DNA of 15,485 nt from contig JAOZKQ010000019.1 of NCBI GenBank assembly GCA_029935275.1, positions 1 to 15,485 on the forward strand, given 5' to 3'. The notes beneath the pieces were generated by a model. It had not been told where the DNA came from. It made no database searches and saw only the letters and a program-made list of their open reading frames with translations. Source of the DNA: Bacteroidales bacterium. GTDB taxonomy: Bacteria; Bacteroidota; Bacteroidia; Bacteroidales; VadinHA17. The translations under genes were made by a program, and so were the position numbers. The number at the start of each line of letters is the position of its first letter. The stretch's first letter is position 1. Below are positions 8,275-15,292 of this stretch, one piece after another.

Positions 8275-9189
8275 ATGAAGCTAAAAATGAAGTCTAAAGA
8301 TAAATCTTTTCTAAACAGCCACAAAGATAATCCTGATTGGGGATTTTTAGATAAGAAAATGAGCTATTTGAACCTCCGTGGTAAATTGTTTTCATTTGAA
8401 AAACCACGTATCATGGGTATTCTTAATCTTAGCCCTGATTCCTTTTATGATGGTGGCAGATATCAGGAACCCAAAGATATACTGGTACAGGTAAAGAAAA
8501 TGATTGATGAAGGCGCAGATTTTATTGATATAGGGGCTTTTTCTTCCAGACCTGGCGCAAAAGAAATCTCAGAAAAGGAGGAGCTTGAAAGCTTACTAAA
8601 GCCGGTAAATGATATTCGGAAAAATTTTCCGGATATTTATCTTTCAATTGATACTTTTCGTTCAGGTATTGCCAGAATAATGGTAGAGGATTTTGAAATT
8701 GATATGGTTAATGATATATCAGCCGGTGATCTTGACCATAATATGTTTTCAGTTATGGCCGGCCTACAGGTTCCATATATCATGATGCATATGAAAGGTA
8801 AACCGGAAAATATGCAGGAAAGTCCCGTTTATGGAAATGTGGTTAAAGATGTCGTAACTTATCTTGCTGAAAAAATACAAATATTGAATCAGATGGGCGT
8901 GAATGACCTTATTGCTGATCCGGGCTTTGGTTTTGGGAAAACTCTTGATCATAATTATGAAATACTGGGCTCACTGGATGTATTTTCTCTTTTGAAGGTC
9001 CCATTGTTAGTTGGTTTGTCCAGGAAATCAATGATATACAACTTGCTGGGGAATTCTCCGGATGATGCACTTATAGGAACAACGGCAGCACATACTATAG
9101 CTCTTTTGAAGGGGGCAGATATTTTAAGGGTACATGATGTGAAAGCTGCTTCTGAAGTCATTAAAGTTGTTGGAAAACTTATGGAATGA
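8275..9189 (+). CDS. folP: dihydropteroate synthase
   Basis: This enzyme condenses 6-hydroxymethyl-7,8-dihydropterin diphosphate with p-aminobenzoate to make dihydropteroate in folate synthesis, and it is the sulfonamide target. Numbered from the 8275 start, the motifs are NLSPDSFYDGGR (51-62), DIGAFSSRPGA (85-95, in place of the common DIGGESTRPGA), SIDTF (124-128), NDISAG (146-151), DPGFGFGKT (215-223), GLSRKS (247-252) and RVHD (285-288). The TIM-barrel core is complete. The start is uncertain: 8275 gives 304 residues, 8287 gives 300, and 8359 (MSYLNLRGK) gives 276, the usual size. The frame also runs open upstream of 8275, but there it overlaps tmk on the other strand. folP is followed by cdaA as in many Bacteroidota, here after an unusually long gap that contains a repeat. 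Confidence 0.95.
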   Translation: MKLKMKSKDKSFLNSHKDNPDWGFLDKKMSYLNLRGKLFSFEKPRIMGILNLSPDSFYDGGRYQEPKDILVQVKKMIDEGADFIDIGAFSSRPGAKEISEKEELESLLKPVNDIRKNFPDIYLSIDTFRSGIARIMVEDFEIDMVNDISAGDLDHNMFSVMAGLQVPYIMMHMKGKPENMQESPVYGNVVKDVVTYLAEKIQILNQMGVNDLIADPGFGFGKTLDHNYEILGSLDVFSLLKVPLLVGLSRKSMIYNLLGNSPDDALIGTTAAHTIALLKGADILRVHDVKAASEVIKVVGKLME

Positions 9190-9311
9190 ATTGTCGGATA
9201 TAGCAGGACAAATGCATTATAGTTTTCCCGTATTGAAAATCAGGTTGTTAGGTTTTGGTTAATGATCTTCTTTTTTTATTTTTTTAAAACTGAATCATTA
9301 ATAGGCAATTA

Positions 9312-9465
9312 TAATTAGTCTGTCCATAAAGTCAAGAGTTTGAACTAGAAAGTTCAAATTCAAGGCGTGCGATAAATCTAACCCGCAGTCCCGAAAATCG
9401 GGATGAGGATTTAGATTTTGAGCTACAACGCAGAAGTTGGACTTTATAGACAAACTCTAATTAGT
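9312..9465. repeat. MITE-like structured element between folP and cdaA
   Basis: The ends form an imperfect inverted repeat. The 22 bases at 9312-9333 match the reverse complement of the 24 bases at 9440-9463 at 20 positions, with one 2-base gap; the shared end core is ATAAAGTC. The interior is a series of hairpins. These are 9336-9346 with 9351-9361 (11 bp with one G-T), an 8-bp stem 9374-9381/9411-9418 enclosing CCCGAaaaTCGGG (9390-9402), and CAAC/GTTG at 9426-9439. There is no coding capacity. One end is found again at 114-133, showing that this end sequence is present at more than one site. Its mobility and parent transposase are inferred. Confidence 0.6.
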
Positions 9466-9569
9466 TTCAAATGTGTCGGCCCTGGCCCAATTAATTAAGT
9501 GGAATTATGGTAAAGACAGATGTTTTTTTGTACTATCAAATATCTTAATGGCGGTTCGCGAAATTTTTC

Positions 9570-9577
9570 TACTTTTG
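9570..9577 (+). promoter_or_regulatory. candidate -7 element for cdaA
   Basis: TACTTTTG is an exact TAnnTTTG match 54 bases upstream of the cdaA ATG, and it is identical to the octamers before the R-M gene and at the right edge of the cassette. No exact -33 TTG is seen at 19-21 bases. It implies that cdaA has its own promoter downstream of the inserted repeat. Confidence 0.45.
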
Positions 9578-9631
9578 TTTAAGAAAAATTGATGAATTGA
9601 ATAATTAGAACTTTTTATATACTTTTAATTA

Positions 9632-10411
9632 ATGCTTCCTTTGTTTATACATATCCGGTTTCTTGATTTACTGGATATCATTCTTGTTGCTTTTCTTTTC
9701 TATCAGCTTTACCGGCTTGTAAGAGGGACAATTGCTATAAATATTTTTGTTGGAATATTTGGTGTTTATCTGTTTTGGTTGTTGGTAAAGGCCTTAAATA
9801 TGGAGCTGTTAAGTTCTATACTTGGACAATTTATTGGGGTAGGTGTTATTGCTTTAATAATTGTTTTTCAGCAGGAAATTAGAAAATTTCTCTTGATACT
9901 TGGAGGAAGATACCGGACTAAACAATGGCGTTTTTTTAATAAATATTTCTCTAAGGAAACAAAAAAATGGGACGATGCAGTTCTTACAGAGATAGTTTCT
10001 GCATGTGAAAGTATGTCAGAAACAAAAACGGGGGCATTAATGGTTTTTGTCAGGAAGTCGGAACTTGGATCTGTTATTGAAACCGGAGATACATTGAATG
10101 CTGATATTTCTGCCAGGTTACTTGGTTCAATTTTCTTTAAAAATAGTCCTTTACATGACGGTGCGGTAATTATTGCGGAGAATAAAATAAAGGCAGCACG
10201 TTGTATCTTACCTACTACAGAAAATATATACCTGCCAGCCAAATATGGGATGAGGCACAGGGCTGCTGTTGGAATGACAGAGAAAACCGATGCCCTTACC
10301 GTTGTGGTATCTGAAGAAACCGGAGAGATCTCTTTATCTGTGGAAGGTGAATTGCTTTCAGGTCTGAAGCCTGATGAATTGCATACCAGGCTCGATCTCA
10401 ATTTGAATTAA
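9632..10411 (+). CDS. cdaA: diadenylate cyclase, CdaA/DacA type
   Basis: This membrane enzyme makes the second messenger c-di-AMP from two ATP. The 259-residue chain begins with three hydrophobic segments (about 11-29, 37-54 and 62-80), followed by a linker and the DAC domain (about 115-245). The two catalytic signatures are intact: DGA in SPLHDGAVI (176-178) and RHR in GMRHRAAVG (208-210). The length and N-terminus are typical of CdaA. Its usual regulator CdaR (YbbR domain) is not next to it here. The immediate upstream gene is folP, a common pairing in this phylum, but the 442-bp gap with a repeat and a promoter-like octamer suggests independent transcription. c-di-AMP typically controls potassium and osmolyte balance and the cell envelope. 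Confidence 0.95.
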   Translation: MLPLFIHIRFLDLLDIILVAFLFYQLYRLVRGTIAINIFVGIFGVYLFWLLVKALNMELLSSILGQFIGVGVIALIIVFQQEIRKFLLILGGRYRTKQWRFFNKYFSKETKKWDDAVLTEIVSACESMSETKTGALMVFVRKSELGSVIETGDTLNADISARLLGSIFFKNSPLHDGAVIIAENKIKAARCILPTTENIYLPAKYGMRHRAAVGMTEKTDALTVVVSEETGEISLSVEGELLSGLKPDELHTRLDLNLN

Positions 10412-10638
10412 TGTCTGGCCAGGCATAAACCACGACATACTCGATCTAATCAATAATTCGGGTTAAGACCTATTTCCAGTAACATATCTTAGGCTTACGA
10501 ATTAATTAATATGAGCTTTGCAGAATATTTAGAAAATATAAATGGAAGTTTATACATGCTTTTTAAACAGGTTTTAATAGATTTAAGAACCCTTAGGTGA
10601 GATTTTCAATGATAAGAGATAAATAAATAAGGTACGCT

Positions 10639-10661
10639 TACATTTTACTTGTAAAAATGTA
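10639..10661 (+). terminator. AT-rich hairpin after cdaA, weak terminator candidate
   Basis: TACATTTTAC (10639-10648) is nearly the reverse complement of GTAAAAATGTA (10651-10661), with one base difference in the run, and TAGTAACTTTTTT follows. The stem is AT-rich, and the tight 2-nt gap would have to open to form a loop. It lies 228 bases past cdaA. Support is weak. Confidence 0.25.
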
Positions 10662-10718
10662 TAGTAACTTTTTTAACTGAATAATAAAAAAGTATAGGTA
10701 ATCGAAACTTAACACATC

Positions 10719-10735
10719 GTTACCTGCAAGCTTCC
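10719..10735 (+). repeat. left boundary inverted repeat of the cassette
   Basis: GTTACCTGCAAGCTTCC. It pairs with 15097-15113 in inverted orientation (GTTACCTGC and GCTTCC identical, two differing bases between them). Confidence 0.55.
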
Positions 10736-10761
10736 AAAACGACTAAACTGCCAAACTGAAA

Positions 10762-10847
10762 CAAGAAAATAGCCATCCCTTAAATAGCACATTTGGTTTT
10801 TGCCTACACGAAACCGACCAAAAAAAACCAAAAGAGCTATTTTCTTG
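10762..10847. repeat. 86-bp nested palindrome upstream of the R-M gene
   Basis: The outer arms are CAAGAAAATAGC (10762-10773) and GCTATTTTCTTG (10836-10847), a perfect 12-bp inverted repeat. Inside are TTTGGTTTTT (10792-10801) and AAAAACCAAA (10823-10832), a perfect 10-bp inverted repeat around a 21-nt loop. The outer right arm ends in the TTG that serves as a likely -33 element, so the structure and the promoter overlap. It could be an operator, a folded single-strand recombination site or a mobile-element end. The sequence does not decide between these. Confidence 0.6.
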
Positions 10848-10875
10848 CCATCACACCGGATTAATTGTACTTTTG
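10845..10875 (+). promoter_or_regulatory. promoter of the R-M/RhuM operon
   Basis: TTG (10845-10847), 20 bases, then TACTTTTG (10868-10875) fits the Bacteroidota promoter layout (-33 TTG, 19-21 bases, -7 TAnnTTTG). Transcription would begin near 10882, leaving a leader of about 26 bases before the ATG at 10908. The -33 box lies in the right arm of the nested palindrome. Confidence 0.6.
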
Positions 10876-10907
10876 AATAAGTCAAAAAGAAATGTGAATT
10901 TAATTGA

Positions 10908-13900
10908 ATGGAAATATTTCAGAAATCAGTAATAAACAAGCATTTAGCTTCTCTTGCTAAAGATCAGGTTGAAAAGGCATATCAAAAATTCAAGGAAAAT
11001 TTCAGTCCTGCAAAGATTGAAAAAATTAAACAACTAAAAGAAGAAGAATATCAGGACGGATTTTTGAGAGATTTATTTGTTGATGTTTTGGGTTATTCTT
11101 TAAAACCTGACGAAAACTATAATTTGGTAAGGGAATTTAAAAATCAGGATGACGGAAGAAAAGCTGATGGAGCAATACTTAAAGATGAAAAGGCAATTGC
11201 AGTAATAGAACTGAAATCGACTAAAACAAAAGACTTAAAAAGCATTACAGAACAAGCTTTTAATTATAAAAATAATCAACCGGACTGTAAATATGTAATC
11301 ACATCTAACTTTCAAAAACTTCGATTTTACATTGACTACGCTAACGAATACGAAGAATTTGATTTATTTCTCCTTAAAAAAGATGAGTTTGAACGACTTT
11401 ACTTGATATTAAACACGAATAGTGTTTTCTTGGATTTACCATTAAAACTAAAAGATGAAACAAAATTTCACGAAAAAGAAATTTCTGAAAAACTCTACAA
11501 TGACTATTCGGATTTTAAAAACAAACTGTTTAAAAACTTAATCAAAAAGAATCCGGACTTTGACAAACTAACTTTATTCAAGAAATCCCAGAAACTTTTA
11601 GATCGTTTTCTTTTCATTTTATTTTCAGAAGATAGCGGACTTTTACCACCCAATTCTATTTCAAGAATTATCAAACGTTACGAAATCCTGAAAGAAGAAG
11701 ACGCTTATAAACCTCTTTACGATATATTCAAACAATATTTCGGTTACATGAATATTGGGCGAAAAGGCAAAAATATAGGAGACGATATTCCTGCTTATAA
11801 TGGCGGTTTGTTCTACCCTGATGAGATTTTGGACAGTTTAAAGGTAGACGATGATGTTATGATAGACGATTTGTTTAAGCTTTCGTCTTTCGATTTTAAT
11901 ACCGAAGTTGATGTAAATATACTTGGACATATTTTTGAACATTCCTTATCGGAAATTGAAGAAATTACAGCAGAGATTGAAGGAACAACCACCGACAAAA
12001 CAAAAAGCAAACGGAAAAAAGATGGGGTTTTTTATACACCCAAATATATTACACAATACATTGTTGAAAACACAATTGGTACACTTTGCAATGAAAAACG
12101 TAAGGAACTAGAAATTGAAGAAATTGAATTTGACGGAACCTACCGGACAAAAGACGGAAACCTTTCAGCAAAAGGGAAAAAGTTGTATCAAAAACTTAAA
12201 GATTACAAAGACTGGTTGCTTTCGTTAAAAATTGTTGATCCAGCTTGCGGGAGTGGTGCTTTTCTAAATCAAGGCTTAAATTTTCTAATCCTGGAACATA
12301 AAAATATTGACGATATTATTGCCGAACTAACTAATACTGCATTAAGACTTTTTGATACAGATATAGCCATTCTCGAAAACAATCTTTATGGCGTTGACAT
12401 CAATGAAGAAAGTATTGAAATAGCAAAACTTTCGCTATGGTTACATACTGCACAAAAAGGACGTAAATTGTCAATATTGAGCAATAATATTAAATGTGGA
12501 AACTCTTTAATTGATGACTTGGAAGTTGCAGGTGAAAAAGCTTTTAATTGGAATAAAGAATATCCTGAAATATTCGCTAAAGGCGGTTTTGATGTAGTGA
12601 TTGGGAATCCACCATATGCTTATAGAAATTCAATTGCGCCAAGTGTGAAAGAATTTTTTAATGAAAATTATAAAAGTATTGAAGGTAATTTTGAACTTTA
12701 TAAATTTTTCATTGAAAAAGGTATTAACCTGATAAATAGCAAAGGAATATTTTCATTTATTACATCATCATCCTTTCTTATACAAAAAAGTTTTTCAAAA
12801 TTAAGAAAGATAATTCTTGACAATACTCAAATTATTGAATTATCTCCATTAGGACCAGGTGTTTTTGACGATGCAACTGTAGATACTGCAATTTTCATAC
12901 TTTCAAAAGACAATACTGAAGGATATGTTTCAATTAGAACACCCAAAATACCTTCGGAAATAGTAAATGAACCTATAAAGAAAGTTAACACTAAAAGGTA
13001 TTATAAAAATAAAGGGTATGTTTTTGATTGTCAGCTTTCTGAAGATATGTTCAAAATGCTTGATAAGGTATATTCCCATTCTGAACGACTAGAAGATTTG
13101 TTTGAACTTGGAGTTGGTATAAATACTGGCTATATAAGAGATTTATTGGTATCGGATAGCAAATTAGACAATAGATATCATTTAATGGTTCCTGGCTCTG
13201 GAATTTCACGTTATGGGAAGTGTAATTCTACTGAATGGATAATGTATGATAAAGACTTTGTTAAAAGTCAAGGGAAACTTGGAAGAACATTACCCGAGAA
13301 AAGATTTTTTGATAATGAAAAATTATTAGTAGTTCGAACTCGCAATTTATCTATGCCAATTCGGATTGTAGCTACATTTGATTCTAAAGAGAAATATAAT
13401 TTAAATCGACTAAGTAATATCATTTCAAAAGATGGCAATTCTCTTTTTGGGTTACTAGGTTTTTTAAATTCTAAATTCTATAACTGGCTGTTTTCAACTA
13501 AATATCTTGATTATGAAATTAAGCCGATATATTTAAAAGAATGCCCTATTGTAAAAACAGGTCTTCCATTATTAAAACTATCTTCTAAAGACTTATATAA
13601 CAAAACTATAGAGTTCGAAAATAGACTTCATAAATTCTTTGTTTACATTAAATCAAACCTTAACATTGAGAAGTTAACTAATAAACTACAAAACTGGCAC
13701 GAATTAGAGTTTGTAGATTTTTTAAAAGAACTAAACAAAGCCATTAAAACAACAGGAATAAAACCACTTAGTAAATCTGATGAGTTTGAGTGGATGGAGC
13801 TTTTCGAAAACAAAAAAGCAGAAGCTCAAACCCTTAAAGCAGAAATTGAAAGTACAGACAAAGAAATAGACCAAATGATTTATGAGTTGTATGAATTGAC

Positions 13901-13940
13901 AGAAAATGAGATTAAGATTGTGGAGGAAAGTGTAAGCTAA
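10908..13940 (+). CDS. type IIG-like restriction-modification enzyme (nuclease + adenine-N6 methyltransferase + specificity region)
   Basis: This 1010-residue protein combines DNA cutting and methylation. The N-terminal 150 residues fit a PD-(D/E)xK nuclease: Asp87 in RKADGAI, then Glu101-Leu-Lys103 in AVIELKST, with Gln116-area helix TEQAFNY after it. A helical linker leads to the methyltransferase: a motif X-like GVFYTPKYITQYIVENTIG (373-391), the AdoMet-binding DPACGSGAF (444-452), YGVDINEESIEIAKLSLWL (494-512) and the catalytic NPPY (567-570) of adenine-N6 enzymes. Residues from about 690 to 950 are the likely target-recognition region, followed by a charged, probably coiled-coil tail (about 965-1005). 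Size and order fit Eco57I-type type IIG enzymes. No separate methyltransferase or specificity gene is present, so the protein is expected to be self-sufficient. The recognition site cannot be predicted. The gene has its own promoter and is followed by a RhuM gene 13 bp later. Confidence 0.9.
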   Translation: MEIFQKSVINKHLASLAKDQVEKAYQKFKENFSPAKIEKIKQLKEEEYQDGFLRDLFVDVLGYSLKPDENYNLVREFKNQDDGRKADGAILKDEKAIAVIELKSTKTKDLKSITEQAFNYKNNQPDCKYVITSNFQKLRFYIDYANEYEEFDLFLLKKDEFERLYLILNTNSVFLDLPLKLKDETKFHEKEISEKLYNDYSDFKNKLFKNLIKKNPDFDKLTLFKKSQKLLDRFLFILFSEDSGLLPPNSISRIIKRYEILKEEDAYKPLYDIFKQYFGYMNIGRKGKNIGDDIPAYNGGLFYPDEILDSLKVDDDVMIDDLFKLSSFDFNTEVDVNILGHIFEHSLSEIEEITAEIEGTTTDKTKSKRKKDGVFYTPKYITQYIVENTIGTLCNEKRKELEIEEIEFDGTYRTKDGNLSAKGKKLYQKLKDYKDWLLSLKIVDPACGSGAFLNQGLNFLILEHKNIDDIIAELTNTALRLFDTDIAILENNLYGVDINEESIEIAKLSLWLHTAQKGRKLSILSNNIKCGNSLIDDLEVAGEKAFNWNKEYPEIFAKGGFDVVIGNPPYAYRNSIAPSVKEFFNENYKSIEGNFELYKFFIEKGINLINSKGIFSFITSSSFLIQKSFSKLRKIILDNTQIIELSPLGPGVFDDATVDTAIFILSKDNTEGYVSIRTPKIPSEIVNEPIKKVNTKRYYKNKGYVFDCQLSEDMFKMLDKVYSHSERLEDLFELGVGINTGYIRDLLVSDSKLDNRYHLMVPGSGISRYGKCNSTEWIMYDKDFVKSQGKLGRTLPEKRFFDNEKLLVVRTRNLSMPIRIVATFDSKEKYNLNRLSNIISKDGNSLFGLLGFLNSKFYNWLFSTKYLDYEIKPIYLKECPIVKTGLPLLKLSSKDLYNKTIEFENRLHKFFVYIKSNLNIEKLTNKLQNWHELEFVDFLKELNKAIKTTGIKPLSKSDEFEWMELFENKKAEAQTLKAEIESTDKEIDQMIYELYELTENEIKIVEESVS

Positions 13941-13953
13941 ACAAGTTAGTATT

Positions 13954-14976
13954 ATGCAAGAAAACAAATCACAAATAATTATATATCAAACTGAAAGCGG
14001 AGAAACAAAAATAGATGTATGTTTTCAGGACGAAACTGTTTGGTTAAATCAATTGCAGTTATGCAAGCTTTTCAATAAGTCTAAAGCAACTGTAAGCGAG
14101 CATATTAAGCATATTTTTAAAGAAGGAGAGCTTATTGAAAATTCAGTTGTTCGGAATTTCCGAACAACTGCACAAGATGGTAAAAAATACAATCAAACAT
14201 ATTACAATTTAGATGTAGTGATTTCAGTTGGATATCGTGTAAAATCAAAGGAAGGAACACAATTTAGAATATGGGCAACGCAGCGTTTAAGAGAATATAT
14301 TATAAAAGGGTTTACATTAAATGATGAGCGATTTAAAACAGGATATTCAATGAACTATTTTAACGAACTGCAAGAACGCATTCGTGAGATACGTTTATCG
14401 GAACGTTTTTTCTATCAAAAAATTAAAGACATTTACACCACAAGTATTGATTATAATCCAAAAGATGATAAAACAATTGAGTTTTTTAAAATAGTACAAA
14501 ACAAATTGCTCTGGGCAATTAGTCAACAAACTGCTGCTGAATTGGTTTATCGCAGAACTAATGCAAGTCTGCCACTTATTGGAATGCAATCATATGATAA
14601 GGATAAGTATACTAAAATCAAAAAACAGGAAGTAAGCATAGCCAAAAACTATTTAAACGAAGACGAGATAAAACTTCTTGGTTTATTAGTGGAACAATAT
14701 CTTGCGTTTGCCGAAACAATGGCAATGCAAAATACACCGATGTATATGAGCGATTGGATTAAACGATTAGACAATATTTTGCAATTAAGCGGAAGAGAGT
14801 TATTAACTCACGCAGGAAAAATTAGTCATAAAGAAGCATTAGAAAAGTCTAATATTGAATACGAAAAATATAATGAACAACAAAAGCAAATTGAAAAGGA
14901 AAATAGTTTAAAAGAAATTGAAACTGACATATCCAAGCTTTCCGGCAAATTAAAAAGGAAAAAGGATGATAATTAA
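13954..14976 (+). CDS. RhuM-family protein
   Basis: I recognise this 340-residue protein as the RhuM family (named after a gene in Salmonella SPI-3), whose molecular function is not established. A conserved N-terminal part resembles a winged or helix-turn-helix DNA-binding module: DETVWLNQLQLCKLFNKSKATVSEHI at about residues 26-51. The family hallmark YYNLDVVISVGYRVKSKEGTQFRIWATQRLREYIIKGF follows at 83-120. The middle is helical, and the last 50 residues are highly charged and probably coiled-coil. The start at 13954 leaves 13 bp after the R-M stop, and no promoter lies between, so the two genes are very likely one transcript. RhuM genes often accompany type I restriction loci. Here the partner is a single-chain enzyme. 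A role in controlling or assisting restriction is inference only. Confidence 0.85.
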   Translation: MQENKSQIIIYQTESGETKIDVCFQDETVWLNQLQLCKLFNKSKATVSEHIKHIFKEGELIENSVVRNFRTTAQDGKKYNQTYYNLDVVISVGYRVKSKEGTQFRIWATQRLREYIIKGFTLNDERFKTGYSMNYFNELQERIREIRLSERFFYQKIKDIYTTSIDYNPKDDKTIEFFKIVQNKLLWAISQQTAAELVYRRTNASLPLIGMQSYDKDKYTKIKKQEVSIAKNYLNEDEIKLLGLLVEQYLAFAETMAMQNTPMYMSDWIKRLDNILQLSGRELLTHAGKISHKEALEKSNIEYEKYNEQQKQIEKENSLKEIETDISKLSGKLKRKKDDN

Positions 14977-15096
14977 GTATAAGTCAACGCAAAAAGTCAT
15001 ACACATTGCCAAGTCGCTTGAAAAGCCAACCGCCTAAAGCCAAAACTTGTCAATAAGTATGCCTTTGCCAACGCACTGAAAGACTGACAGACTGAA

Positions 15097-15113
15097 GGAA
15101 GCCAGCAGGTAAC
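15097..15113 (-). repeat. right boundary inverted repeat of the cassette
   Basis: GGAAGCCAGCAGGTAAC, the reverse complement of 10719-10735 at 15 of 17 positions. Confidence 0.55.
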
Positions 15114-15135
15114 AAACGCTAAAATTAATTGTCGG

Positions 15136-15166
15136 TTTGGTGATTTTTTAAAGTTAATTACTTTTG
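15136..15166 (+). promoter_or_regulatory. strong Bacteroidota-type promoter at the right edge of the cassette
   Basis: TTTG (15136-15139), exactly 19 bases, then TACTTTTG (15159-15166). This is the best full match to the -33/-7 consensus in the window. It starts 22 bases outside the right boundary repeat and points to a 22-codon ORF, not to a full gene. Confidence 0.55.
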
Positions 15167-15173
15167 TTTGAGT

Positions 15174-15242
15174 ATGTTAGTAAAAGGAAAAATAGTACAA
15201 GAAAACGGCAACGTAATCTTAGCGCAGGCGTTACAATTTTGA
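15174..15242 (+). pseudogene. 22-codon ORF behind a good promoter, possible 5' remnant of a gene
   Basis: The ORF reads MLVKGKIVQENGNVILAQ then four more residues and a stop. Its ATG is 7 bases after the -7 octamer, so any transcript would be nearly leaderless. The N-terminus looks like the opening strand of a small beta-rich protein, loosely like AbrB-type antitoxins, but it is too short to assign. It may be the start of a gene whose remainder was lost when the cassette or another block entered, or it may be chance. Confidence 0.25.
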
Positions 15243-15292
15243 GTCTGAATAGGAGAGCCGGGCCGGATTAAAGAAATGTTAAAACCGGAAAT

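Larger units (their letters stand above)
9190..9631. other. 442-bp folP-cdaA intergenic region
   Basis: It contains the MITE-like element (9312-9465) and a -7 element for cdaA (9570-9577). Bases 9190-9311 are AT-rich, with a weak inverted pair TAATGAT/ATCATTA around long T-runs and no convincing terminator. Bases 9466-9569 hold nothing I recognise apart from a small GGCC-CT-GGCC palindrome near 9478. No credible coding ORF is present. Confidence 0.55.
10412..10907. other. 496-bp intergenic region leading into the R-M cassette
   Basis: The region runs from the cdaA stop to the R-M start. In order it shows a CTGGCCAG palindrome soon after cdaA, a 29-codon ORF at 10511-10600 that I do not trust, an AT-rich hairpin (10639-10661), the left cassette boundary repeat (10719-10735), the nested palindrome (10762-10847) and the R-M promoter (10845-10875). 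The cdaA side (10412-10718) contains no recognised gene. Confidence 0.55.
10719..15113. mobile_element. putative R-M/RhuM defence cassette bounded by inverted repeats
   Basis: The left boundary is GTTACCTGCAAGCTTCC (10719-10735). The right boundary GGAAGCCAGCAGGTAAC (15097-15113) is its reverse complement except for two adjacent bases, so 15 of 17 match. Between them lie only the type IIG-like enzyme, the RhuM-family gene and non-coding flanks, 4395 bp in all. No transposase, integrase or recombinase is present, so any movement would depend on an enzyme elsewhere or on homologous recombination between flanks. I see no clear target-site duplication. The flanking genes (cdaA and plsY) are core genes and are intact as far as visible. 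Confidence 0.4.
14977..15292. other. 316-bp region between RhuM and plsY
   Basis: It begins with a non-coding tail carrying four GCCAA copies (starting at 15008, 15025, 15039 and 15067). The right boundary inverted repeat (15097-15113), a good promoter (15136-15166) and a 22-codon ORF (15174-15242) follow. Bases 15243-15292 are GC-rich in part (GCCGGGCCGG), and CCGG blocks at about 15262 and 15285 may form a weak stem after the convergent plsY. I see no clear terminator for the RhuM transcript. Confidence 0.5.

Noticed and set aside
8205..8324. Extension of tmk to an ATG at 8324
   Set aside because: The added hydrophobic residues are unlike thymidylate kinases, which begin just before the P-loop as with the 8204 start, and the extension overlaps folP.
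9868..10401. 177-codon minus-strand ORF across cdaA
   Set aside because: It is antisense to the conserved diadenylate cyclase domain, whose DGA and RHR motifs are intact, and it is explained by codon composition.
10511..10600. 29-codon ORF MSFAEYLENINGSLYML... between cdaA and the cassette
   Set aside because: The start is clean, but no promoter octamer precedes it, the peptide is not recognised, and short ORFs of this size are expected by chance.
13731..13967. 78-codon minus-strand ORF at the R-M/RhuM junction as a possible antitoxin or controller
   Set aside because: It is antisense to the charged C-terminal tail of the R-M protein, rich in Phe/Cys as expected from an antisense of Lys/Glu-rich coding, and has no promoter.
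10700..15240. Integron attC-type recombination sites at the cassette ends
   Set aside because: The ends contain GTTAC and AACAAACGC, which recall attC boxes, but neither fits the core-site pair RYYYAAC / GTTRRRY in the right arrangement, and no integrase is present.
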